Of a DNA stretch of 64,000 bases, positions 12,589 to 23,515 are shown one piece after another (within the stretch, counting starts at the first letter, position 1; each line of letters begins with the position of its first letter). The position numbers and the translations under genes were made by a program. The notes under the pieces are model-generated. The model was not told where the DNA came from. It was given only the letters and a program-made list of their open reading frames with translations, and did not search any database. The stretch is taken from positions 69,322,367 through 69,386,366 of the forward strand of contig OX638133.1 of the NCBI GenBank assembly GCA_951804985.1, read 5' to 3'. The DNA comes from Dryomyza anilis. Taxonomy: Eukaryota; Arthropoda; Insecta; Diptera; Dryomyzidae.

Positions 12589-12805
12589 TTACACTGTTCT
12601 GCAAAATGAGCACACTCATTCCTTCCTGGCTCGATCGAACTGCGTTTTCAGTTTTTTCCCTACACGGAACGTTTTTGGGGAAAAACGGCATTTTATATAA
12701 TTTTTGCATTTTACACACATTTTTTTTTAAAAGACTGGACGGATATTGAATTATATAGAAATGATATGAATGAAGACAGGGAACATTCTCTGCAGAACAG
12801 TGTAA
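12589..12805. mobile_element. MITE, TTACACTGTTCTGCA family
   Basis: A perfect 15-bp terminal inverted repeat, TTACACTGTTCTGCA on the left and TGCAGAACAGTGTAA on the right, encloses 217 bp without coding capacity. A truncated relative lies at 5270-5332. No clear target duplication beyond a possible TTA/TAA. Confidence 0.7.
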
Positions 12806-15800
12806 TATTAGTTTTCGTTAATCTTATGTTTTTCATATGTGTTCTGTTTATTTATGTGACTGGTTTTTAACATAATAACGTCCATTCGTCCGACATCTGT
12901 TGGAATTTATTGCCATGAGTACTTAGTAAATGTTCTTTGCTTATCAGTTTTTAAATAAGAAATTATAATAATATTTGTTGACTCATACATGGCATCTGTA
13001 TTTACATAACATTTATCGATATTCGACAAAATTTCGTATGTGCCAAACAGTTAAATGTTCAGACAACACAAAATCTTTTTTTTTTGTAAATATTAGTTTA
13101 TATTGTGTTGTAGGGTTGGAAAGAATTACCTACTGTTCATGGTGAACTTTGATTTATGAACCGGAAATATCTTTTTTCGAAATTAAACGATTAAAAGTGT
13201 AACGTGTAAAAGTGTCCCAAGAATTGCTCATACCCCGAGTGGAAATTGGTTAAGGTTTGCCTTATTTCGCATCCGTCCCTGATCAGAATACGATAAGGCA
13301 TCCCTACCATAGGTCACCTGAAATGATAATGATCAGGGTCGTCTAGGGTAATCCTAATTTCGAATCCACGTAAGGCAACCTGATCTAACCTTCATAAAAA
13401 ATACTGATCTAAAGTCTATTTAATAAAACCTGATGTGACACTTATGAAAAAACCTGATTGGATACCGTAGGTATTAATGTAATATGATCGATGTTATTAA
13501 AAACCCTTTATAATAAAATTGTATAGCAAGTTTATTCTAATAAAATATTCTAATAAATGTTAAACTTAAATGCAAAGGAAATACAAATTCTCAACATTTT
13601 TAATAATTTGAAATATCTCATAGACTCAAAATCTCGTAGATTAAAAACATTGACTTTTTGTCCGTTTTGGAAAAGTTTATTGAGGTAACTTTGTTCACAA
13701 AACTATTTTTTGTTTGAAAGGTCTCAAATTTGTAAACCAATTTAAGAGGAATTTAAATATACATTGAATTGTATAAGGTTAGGATATGGGTATGATCAGG
13801 AAGTCTTATCAGGCAACCTAATGAAGATTGCAACTTCGAATAGAGTCACGTTTGATGATGAAAACCACTGATCATTGCCTGATTTGAAATCTGGCTGCCT
13901 GAGCAGACAATGATCGCATCCTGAACTAACCCCCAAATCATGTATCTTTTTATTATCGTGTGACTACGATTCGTTTCTAGTACTCTTTGTCTAAAATTTG
14001 TATAACGTATTTCAAATGTTTCATTCGTTTCGCTCTTTGATTTATATGCTGGTAACAAAAAAACTCTCAAAACGAGCGTAATCAACGTTTTGTTTGATAC
14101 ATGAATCAAAAATTGTAGTCACACGATATTCAACCGATATTCAAACGAATTGTAGCCGATATCGTTGTCACCGGGAAATACATCATCGACACAATGCCAA
14201 ATTATGAAACATTTCAAAATTTCGAACATAAATCATTCTTTTTCACAGTTTGCTTTCTCCAACTAACTTCGATAAAAAGTTCAATCTCGTAGCTTTATCG
14301 TCTCTACTTTTTGAAATTTCCCGTACATTGAAATTAAAGGACACGATACGATACTTAAACATTTACCACATCAATATTGCAATATTATTCAAAGCAATTT
14401 CGTACTTTGAATATTTGTTTCATCGATATCGTACTGATTTCGTTAAATTTATCGTACCAAGAAAATGTTGATCGAACGCATCAATATCTATCTACCATGT
14501 AGGACCAATTTGTCGTTCAATATTGTGTGATTTCGCCTTATACACGCATCGACTTCTCCATCTACTCGCAACGGTATCGAAAAGAATGGCATATTGGGTC
14601 TATACTGCATAAAACAAAATTTCAATCGCTAAAATATAGAGTAATGCGAACCAGTGATGATTTTTTCAGTACAATTGTACTTTTTTCAGTACAATTTTCA
14701 TATCAAAAGTACTCTGCAGACCATTTTAGTACAATTCCGTTGTAATAACAACAGACAATTTGAACCTACAACTTAATTTAATGTACCGCATATCACATTA
14801 ATTTTTATATGAAAACTTCTACAAAATTCGATTTAAATTTCAGTTCTAGGTTTATTCTGACTATAGTTACGAGAGGAATACTTTAAAACAGTTATTATGA
14901 TGCTTAATTTTTAAAACCGATACTGTAACCTAATACGACGGGGAAATTAACAGGTATTAGACTACGAAGTCTGTATTTTTATATGATATCAGCTGGCATG
15001 GTGTTGTCATAGGGAAGGTTAATAACCACCTCATACAGACCTGTAGATCTATCACAGAACTGGTTTTCAAGATTCTGTCCTTATTTGGTACCTACTAGAA
15101 CAGCGATATGTCCCCTTTACACCAGTCACGTTATAGGAAATTGTAGAGCAATTGAATCTATTTTCCCGCAGGGAAATTTATACTAAAATCAGAAGTACAA
15201 ACATTTCATTTTAGTAATTTTTCTAATTTAATATTTTATTAAAATTATAATTCCAATTTTTACGTAATTAAAATTGGAATTATTATATATAATTAATTTT
15301 TTTGTAAAAATAGGCCTTTTCGTCCCTACAAAATACAAAACCTAAATCCGGTATATCAGTATATTTCAAAAAAATGATAAACATTGAAATGAATATCCCT
15401 TTTCTCTATATATAAATCGGCACCTATATAAGTATGGACATTTTTTAAAGTCAAAAAGCATGAAATTTAAATAATATTGACGTCATTTTTACATCGTTAC
15501 TTCATTGTTTTCTTTTGGAATACAGAAAGAGGCTCTTATTGCATATTTTTGATATTTGTATATTGAAAAAAAGATATTTAAATTTATGAAAAAAGTTTGG
15601 TTCCATTTAGTACAATTTTTTTTTACGATAAGTTACAATATCGATATTTTCAAATATCATCCCTGATGTGAACAAGAGTGAATCTGATTGAGTTAGTAAA
15701 TATGTTTTGCGTATACGTCTTGAATTATTTATGGTTATCTGACTTTTTTAAATATTCAAAAATTGTATTCAATTTATTTTTTGTTAATTATAGTTACCAC

Positions 15801-17591
15801 TTTACATATTTTACTAATTGCATTAAATATTTCATTAGTTCTTTTCGGTTACAGTGTTTTAATTGAATTTTTAATCATAAACCAACAAACAATACTGTGA
15901 TCAATTTAATTATTGTAAATATAATAATATAAACAAAAACAATATCCAGCAAACAAACATAAAAAAAAACATCTTCATCTAGTAATCGAAGAAAATCTAA
16001 AATTAAATCAGATATTCGCACAGGCAGATTCAATTCAAAATAAATATCATTTCTATCTTTGCATCTATTTGTTTCGCTTTATAATCGTTTTCTGAAAAGT
16101 CGTTATAAATAGCAAAAACAAATTATGTATGTGATCTTCTGCGAAAATGTTATTCTTCTGGAATTATAAACATATTTGCACGTACGTAATTATCAGACCG
16201 TTTGCAAAATGTCTTAAAACAACTTGAGCTATTCATAGTTTTTGCGCTTCGAAAGTACAAAGTTCGTGAATGATGATAAATAAATTATGAATGATATTAA
16301 AACATAAATTATCAGTTGTTTTTTAGATTTTTATTGTGTATTATATTGTTATACAGGAATGTTTACTTTTTGATAATTATATACATACTTATATTTTTAA
16401 ATTTACTATTACCCCCTTCACGTGGAATTAATAAATCTCTACTGGAAATATAAGTCAACTATTCGCAAATATTTTTATATGAGTGTAGGTGGTGATCAAA
16501 AAATGCAAGAACTAGATCGACCTACCTATGCAAGAACAAAAACGACCCTGCAAGAGCAAGACTATCATGTCTTGTTCTTGCATTTGCATTCCTGTATTCC
16601 AGTGACATGAACCTTAATATGGTAAAATTTAATTTAAAATGTTGTACTTTAAATTGAACAAGACGTTAAATTAAAGTGGGAACTTAATGTCATAATCTGG
16701 GCTAGGGACTCCATCATTTAATAGAATATTAACAGTTTTCTGAACATTCACGTCGACGATAGCAAACCTCCAAGAGTAGCATTATCTTGAAAAAGCCTCT
16801 CACCCTCTTCAATTTTTGATGTGACATTAAGCTGTAGTGCCCGGAATTAGAGAAAAATCATAAAATGCAAGAGAGCGGTCGCACTATGCTCTTCAGAGCT
16901 GTTATGTCAACCTTATTATCATTATTACATTTTGTTTCTCTCATGTTTTGTTTCAAAGATTAATTGCGATTTCAGTGACTTTATTCTCAAGTGATTTAAA
17001 TTCTGTTGCAGGCTTAATTGAGCTTGAGTTGTGGGCGTTTGTATCAGATATTCAAATGCGGATATATATATTTCTCTTGATATTTTCTTAAATTGTGCTT
17101 TTAATCTTACACTACAAAATCGTAATTTTTGTATTATGAATTATATGCGCAACATCCGTTTATTTTTTCTTGACCTTTCCCTACATATAAATTTCATTTA
17201 AAACATTAGGAATTTTATCTAATTATTTTTAAATTAAAAATTTATATAATTTTCAATAAGTTATTTTGTATTTGTTTTTGCGTTTAAATTGTTTATCACA
17301 GTTTTGAACAAAAAAAAAAATAAAAAACTTATGTTTTAAATATTATTTCAAGTAGTTCGGTTGTATAATCGGTTGTTAATGGAACTATTTCATGTTTTAC
17401 GCGCAATGAGAAGAGAACGTGTATTGTGAAGTATTTTCTTATTCCTCCTCATTTAATATTATTGTCGCCCTATGGTGTATTTGTACGTATTATAAATAAT
17501 TGAATGGAATCACTTGCTGTGTTCTTCTGTGCAAAAAGACTTTCCAACTACACCTAACTGAAGTAGTCAACACTTGAAGTGCTTCCGGGTC
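12806..17591. other. Long AT-rich intron-like stretch
   Basis: No gene is supported. 13240-13930 is unusually rich in TGATC and TGATCAGG motifs and resembles in style the insertion at 45371-45779. 14995-15070 is related to 39700-39815. A hairpin with 13-bp arms (GCAAGAGCAAGAC against GTCTTGTTCTTGC) lies near 16550. Short ORFs at 13846, 14250, 14527, 15678 and 16422 show no motifs. Confidence 0.35.
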
Positions 17592-17652
17592 AGTTAGCTC
17601 TGGTCCGTTGCTCTGGAGTACCTATATTTTTTATTTACTTCACTCGTCAAAA
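17592..17652 (+). other. Possible short non-coding first exon
   Basis: An initiator-like TCAGTT with the A at 17592, in locally less AT-rich sequence, is followed 60 bp later by AAAA and GTAAGT (donor at 17653). There is no ATG between them, so any exon would be pure 5' UTR. The same orientation as the other proposed first exons is the only supporting context. Confidence 0.2.
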
Positions 17653-17895
17653 GTAAGTTGTGTTTTGTAAGATTTTTTTCATATTTATTTTATTCTATAT
17701 TTTATAAAATAGATAACTTTTTAAGTATTTTTGCGATTCGTTATATACAACATAAATATAGTGCAGCTCCTTAAAAATGTTTCACGACAGAGTAATCGTT
17801 ATTAGAACCGTGGTCAAACCGGCTACACCACCAGGGAATGTTACAATATTCGCACAAACTTAAGGTACCCCACAGTACTAGAAATGTGGTTCATA

Positions 17896-19458
17896 CACTC
17901 ATAGAAATAAATATACTGCCACCAAGGATAAGTGTAATAAAAATAGTATGCCACAAAGAATTGCAACCATGGTCTTTTTTTATTATAGTAAGAACCGTTA
18001 CATATAATATACTGATATTGTTGCTTGGTTTTTTCATTTATGTGCAATTAATTAATCGTGTGGAAAGAAAAAAATATACTTCCAATTCGTAATTTTTATT
18101 TAATTACAAAATTTTCTGTGTACATATTAAAAAAAAAATCAGAACTAAAATTAGTAAGTATTCTTTGTCTAGTGCGTTATAATCCACGTTATTAACTTCT
18201 ATTTAAAAATATTTCCTGCAGTAATACCACGTGGTAAAACATTCTCCATGGAAGAGATTGGAAAAATCATGGCTTATAACGAGTGAGGGTTATCCAATCG
18301 TGCTATTGCTCAATAGATCACATATTGGCGTTGCTAACGTAATTAAATTAGGACCACATTATGCAAAAATAAAAAGACCGGGTCGACCACCAACTCTAAC
18401 TCCACGACAAAAACGCGAGATGGTTAGGAAAGCATCCTCCAAAAAACTAAGTGCTTCCGAAATTCGACGTGAATTACTTTTAGATGTTTCCACAAGACGT
18501 GTAAGTCCAATTTGACATAACTCAGATAATCTTATCTGGATTAAAAATAAAGAAAACCTGCATTACAAAAACGTCATCTAAAGTACGTTATGACTTTGCG
18601 ATGTCACATTTATCATGTACCGATACATGGAAGAAAGTTATCTTTAGTGACGAAAAAATGATGGTCCTGATGGTTATCGACGATATTGGCACGATAAAAG
18701 AAAAAAAAACCGAGGTCAGTTTGCACAGAAACTTTCAAGGAGGAAACATCTTGGTTTGTGCAGGATTTTGCTACGCAGGAAGAACTCCAATATGCTTCAT
18801 ATCCAATAAAGTGAATGCCAATGGGTACTTAAATATGCTAGATGAAGTCCTAGTACAGTTTTTAGATGACATTGCCGAACGTAATGTTATTTTACAACAA
18901 AATAATGCGCCTATACACCGCTCTGGTGTTGTGTCAAATTGGTTTAATGAAAACAACATTGAGGTAATGAATTGGCCTGCACTTAGTCCAGATCTAAATC
19001 CGATCGAGAACCTTTGGGAGATTATGGCTAACAGAATATACTCAAGGGGAAGGCAGTATAATAATTAGGTGGATCTTCGATCGGAAATAAATAAAATTTG
19101 GAAAGAAATACCCACTTTTAAGCATTCAAACCTAATCTCTTCAATGCCTCGACGAATAGAAGAAGTCATTAATAACTCCGGAGGGCAAACGCATTATTAA
19201 TAACATGTATTTACCAACAACCCCTATTTTTTGGAATATTTATAATGTGTTTTCAAATATGAAAGTATAATTATTTCTAATTAATTAATCTTTTAAATTA
19301 TAAATTTATATGTTAAACAGAAATATTTACGTTAGTTTACAGATCAATTGTAAGAAATATATTAATATTAATTAAAAATATTACAATACTTAAAAAAAGT
19401 AAGGTACATTCAAAAAAATGAATTTTATTTGCTTGAAGTATATTTATTTCTATAAGTC
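17896..19458 (+). mobile_element. Tc3-like Tc1/mariner element, inactive
   Basis: 22-bp terminal inverted repeats can be read: CACTCATAGAAATAAATATA followed by CT on the left, and the inverse on the right with two mismatches (17 bp are perfect, 17901-17917 against 19437-19453). The flanking dinucleotide is TA on both sides (17894-17895 and 19459-19460), the hallmark target duplication of the superfamily. The 1563-bp length fits a Tc1-type element. The transposase inside is decayed. Confidence 0.85.
18224..19200 (+). pseudogene. Tc3-like transposase relic (DD34E, one catalytic Asp lost)
   Basis: The N-terminus is readable from PRGKTFSMEEIGKIMAYNE at 18227 (the start codon is now ATA) into a GLSNRAIA-type helix-turn-helix, but frames change around 18295 and 18500-18600. 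The segment KRPGRPPTLTPRQKRE matches the GRPP linker of the family. The catalytic half (18601-19068) keeps VIFSDEK (first Asp, 18649) and SPDLNPIENLWE, with the Glu 35 positions after the second catalytic site. The second Asp is Asn (AAT at 18901) in QQNNAPIH. A DGPDGY segment near 18660 is out of frame and the frame returns at an A8 run. A stop at 19066 precedes a readable C-terminal tail ending at 19200. It cannot encode active transposase. Confidence 0.9.
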
Positions 19459-21094
19459 TATATCAATTGCAAGTTCTTCAACTTTACTTAAGTACTATTT
19501 CTAAATATTATAATGTACCAAATAATGTTTCTATTACATTTTAAGTCTAAATAAATCAATGCATTTCATATATAATTTGTTCATAAATGCAGTCACTATA
19601 AAAAAAAAACATTTTAAACTCCTAACAAGTCAAAAAACTACATATGTTTGAAATGTTTTGACAGGAAATCCATCCGTTAAATTACAACGAGTACATTGTA
19701 CCGTAAAGCGTAATTAACAAAATAGACCCAATACGAACGACTTCAATGAGTCATTGCCATTAAACTAGAAAAGGTAATAACATAAAAATGTTGTACTTGT
19801 TTTATCGATTGGTTTAACTATACAAACATTAAGAAATCTCTCTTTTTTTAAATCAATATTTCCTTATTATTTCCATATATTTCCTAGAATGGTTTCTGAA
19901 ATCATAATCATTGAATATTTTTAGTCATAATGTCAAGTGACATTTTAAAATTAGCTTTGTAAGGGTTGTATAGTGTTTTTTTTAGCTAGTTAAGAGTTAT
20001 AAAAGTTAGTTTATAAGTTAAACAAGCTCTTACAAAGCAATAATTAATAAAGAAAATTGTTACATCGATAACTGTTAAATTACGCTATAATGTTTGTGGT
20101 TTCACAAGGGTTCTAGAGTAATTTTTGCAGCGTTAAAATATTTTTTGTTCTAAAAAGTTGGCCAATCTCTTTTACTACATTTAACAAAATACATTTATTT
20201 GTTACTTCTTGAATAAGTTATGACCACTGGCTTATTTATTTGACACCATAATTATGTGGACTTACGGTTGATTTTTGACCTTCGTCAAGCATTATAATTT
20301 GACCCTAATTCGTTTTTTTTTAAAGCTGGGCAACGATACCGGTAATTTCAAATAAAATCTAGGTAAACAACTTATAAATATCTCTTTATATTTATTTCTA
20401 AAAATCATGTTGCATTATTATGCAATTAATTTACTTTATTTTGTATTATTATTGTTTACGCCATTAATAAACATTTTACGCACTTCATTTTCACTCATTT
20501 TTTATCAATTATTCCCAATATGCGACGTTATACATTTAGTTAATGTCCACCATAAATACAAATGTCTCTAAACCTCATGGGCGTAAGCGACTCGAGACTT
20601 CTTGACCTCAGTGCGCGTTGGCGGGCAGGGTAATGTGCGATATGCGTCTCAACAAGTTTGATTGAAATTATGATTTTTCTTTTTTTTTATATCTCTCTTA
20701 TGATATTCTGTTATGATATTCATTGCAATGTGAATTATATATTATATTCCGAGTTCTATTTCATATGCAAACAAATCTGTTTTGATTCATACAAATCTCC
20801 CCTTCTGTTTAGCAAATATGGGAATCTTTCTGCTCTTTAGAGATGATACTTTTTTGTCAACTTTATTTACTTTCTTAATTAACTTGAACTTAACATCATC
20901 AATTGTGTAGGCGACAATTGACAGCAAAGTAATTTTTAATGGGCTGTGTGAAATTTTATGCTGGGATCTCCTCATCAGTCACTGGACAATTATATTGCTC
21001 ATTACTAATTATATTGCATGTTTAACTGAACATTTTCCAATTAATTATGTCAATAAATTTCATTTAGCTTATTTTCATTTATTTCAATATTAAT
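19459..21094. other. AT-rich intron-like sequence
   Basis: No gene, repeat boundary or RNA is supported. A small CG-bearing island at 20570-20650 stands out from AT-rich surroundings. Short ORFs at 20658 and 20787 lack motifs. Confidence 0.35.
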
Positions 21095-21126
21095 TAAATT
21101 CTTATTTTGTTTCTTTTTAGGTGAGT
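21095..21126 (+). promoter_or_regulatory. Candidate recursive splice site
   Basis: A pyrimidine-rich tract (TTGTTTCTTTTTAG, ending at 21120) is joined directly to GTGAGT (21121-21126). That places a 3' splice site and a 5' splice site at the same point. This zero-length-exon arrangement is the known signature of recursive splicing in long fly introns. It lies between the donor at 1449 and the acceptor at 48644, splitting a 47-kb intron into about 20 and 27 kb. The regenerated donor is the same hexamer as at 1449. Sequence evidence only. Confidence 0.5.
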
Positions 21127-21624
21127 ATTTCCCGTGAATTTGTTTGGCAGTAAGTTTGAGATTGATCGTGTTGATATTAAGTAACAAAATAACTTGGCTG
21201 TCAAAAAATGAATAAAGAATAATCTTCTTGAGATGCAGATGTTATTTTTGTGGCTATCGACAAACAAGCACGTTATATTCTTCTGGATTGGAAGAAATTA
21301 ATTCAATGATTATGTCAAAACGAAAACGTTTGAGTATCTAATAGTTTTAATATTATTGTTTTTAATTGTGACACAAATAATTGATTTATTATTATGGATA
21401 CTTCATTTTAAAATGATTAAGAAGCTATATTTCTTAATATGAAGCTGATACATTTTGTAGCTTTAGTAGAATGTATAGGATATTAATGAAATTCAACTAT
21501 TTTGCGAGAAACTAGTTTTGCGAGAAAACATCAATATGCGATCGTTCTTAAGAAAATTGAAATATGCTATTTTGAATTTTGTTTTGGTAAGCAGGGTTCA
21601 TATCAATTACACTAGACAACAAAT

Positions 21625-22019
21625 CAGGGCTGGGTTATCCACACCACTACAAGTGCATTTTATTCACTTAAAAAAATCCATGATTTTTTGACTTTTTTGA
21701 TTTTATTGATTTTTGTACATTTTTAGAATTATAACTTAGTAAATATATTTGTGGTTTTCTGAATACGATTTTTTTTTTTAAATTTGATAACAACCACCAA
21801 ATCGAAAAAAATATTCGTACCACTGCTGGATGACATCTCTGTTTTCAACAAAGGTTATACAGCAGTTGTCGGCAGCGAAATGGTGGGAAGGAATAACTTT
21901 TAAAACCGAAAAATCCTATTGAAATTATCCTATTTATAAAAATCCAAAAAAATCCAATAAAAACCAAAAATATCCGGTGGAGTGGATTTAAAAAAAAAAA
22001 CGCATTTTTTCCAGCCCTG
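21625..22019. mobile_element. hAT-type MITE with 8-bp target duplication
   Basis: Ends are CAGGGCTGG and CCAGCCCTG. The direct repeat CAACAAAT flanks both (21617-21624 and 22020-22027), a perfect 8-bp duplication as made by hAT transposases. The interior is non-coding with AAAATCCAATAAAA runs. A truncated relative lies at 57236-57420. Confidence 0.85.
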
Positions 22020-22050
22020 CAACAAATTGAGGCCTTTTGTTTTTATCCAC

Positions 22051-23512
22051 GATCTTAGTGTGATTTTCCGATGGACTTTAAGATTCTAATCACGACGTCA
22101 TACTCAGTATTTTTTAGATTGCCTCAAGTTTTCGAGTTATTACGTAATTCAAATATATGGCAATTCTCGTGTTTTTCTACATAATTTGGACTTTAACATT
22201 TTACAGATTTGAGTTTTCGATCATATTTCTTTTGTATTTCATTGAGAATACTTCAGCTAATATTTTGAAATAAACCGCATTCAATTCCGATTGTTCTGTC
22301 CAATGTTATGACCATTTAAACACAGGAAATATTAATATTATGGTGTACCTATTATTTATTGTATAACATATACAGTTTTCATTATTCAATAAATAATTGT
22401 ATAAATCCTCTTACTTTGTTTTTATAATTTACTCTTTAAATTTTCCGATTAAATACAAATTCTCGTATTCGATTTTTCTTATTCAAATTTTCTTATATGA
22501 TGCTTATCTTAATCAATATAATTTTTTTGTCCATTAATTATTCAAAAAAAATTGAACAAAACCTTAAACCAGTAGAAGTCAACTTTGCATAAATGTATAA
22601 CTTTTAATGGGTTTGCCTCAGAATCATACAATAGAGTCAAATAACGAACACCTAGATTTTCATATTTTTGAAATTAAATAAAATATTTTCCTGCTTATGT
22701 TCATATCGACCAAAAAAACGTACATTGTTGAACCGAATTTGTGAATTTCTCTTTAAGCTCTTAAAGAGTGATTTGCAAAAACAAAGTAAGAGGCAGCAAA
22801 TAATTATAGATCAAGTCTGATATAAGATATATAATAATAATAATAGTTTGGCGCTACAATTCTATAAGAATTTAGGCCGAGCTCTCTCATCATTTTGAGC
22901 TGTGCGTGTTATATTTGTACTCTGTGCGTGTTATATATGTACTCAAAGTGGAGGGACCTACAGTTTATTGCCGAATCCGAATGCGGGTGAGAGCTTTTCA
23001 TAGGCAATGTTTTACTCTCGTAGGTTTGCCATTTACTGCCGAGAGGTAGCGCGGTATGGAAAAATGTTTCTATGAAAAGATGTTGTTAGCCCCAGTCCAG
23101 GCTTGAACCGAGGCCCTTTCGGCTTGCAGTCCAACGGACTAACCACTGAGCTATAAGATATATAGGCATAAGATATATACTTTTATTTAATTATGAAAAT
23201 CATAGATGTTATGCAATAAATAAAAGGTACACCTTAAATTTTTTATTTTTTGTGTTTGACTGGTCATAACTTTAGTCAGATCAATCCGAATAACATGTGG
23301 TTTATTTCAAAATATTAGCTATATATGAAATATAAAAGAAATGTGATCGAAAACTCAAATCTGTAAAAAGTTAGAGACCAAAATATGTAGAAAAACACGA
23401 TAATTGCCATATATTTGTTTTACGTAATAACTCAAAAACTTGAGGCAATCTTTAAAAAATGAGTATGAGGTAGTGATTAGAATTTTGAAGTCCATCGGAA
23501 AATCATAATTAG
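22051..23512. mobile_element. Large foldback element with nested SINE
   Basis: Arms of about 350 bp are inverted copies. GATTTTCCGATGGACTT on the left (from about 22061) pairs with AAGTCCATCGGAAAATC on the right (ending about 23507). TTGCCTCAAGTTTTCGAG, ATATGGCAATT, GTGTTTTTCTAC and GGTGTACCT segments follow in mirrored order. The space between the arms contains an intact SINE insertion (22834-23151). No coding capacity was seen. Confidence 0.7.
22834..23151 (-). mobile_element. tRNA-derived SINE, copy 1
   Basis: On the minus strand the tRNA-like head carries an A box (starting GCTCAGTGGTTAGT here) and a B box (GGTTCAAGCCT), RNA polymerase III promoter elements, then a unique body and a 3' tail of TTA/ATT units (plus-strand ATAATAATAATAAT at the left). 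A 13-bp direct repeat TATAAGATATATA flanks it (22821-22833 and 23152-23164). The first few head bases seen in copy 2 are missing. Confidence 0.85.
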
Positions 23513-23515
23513 TTC

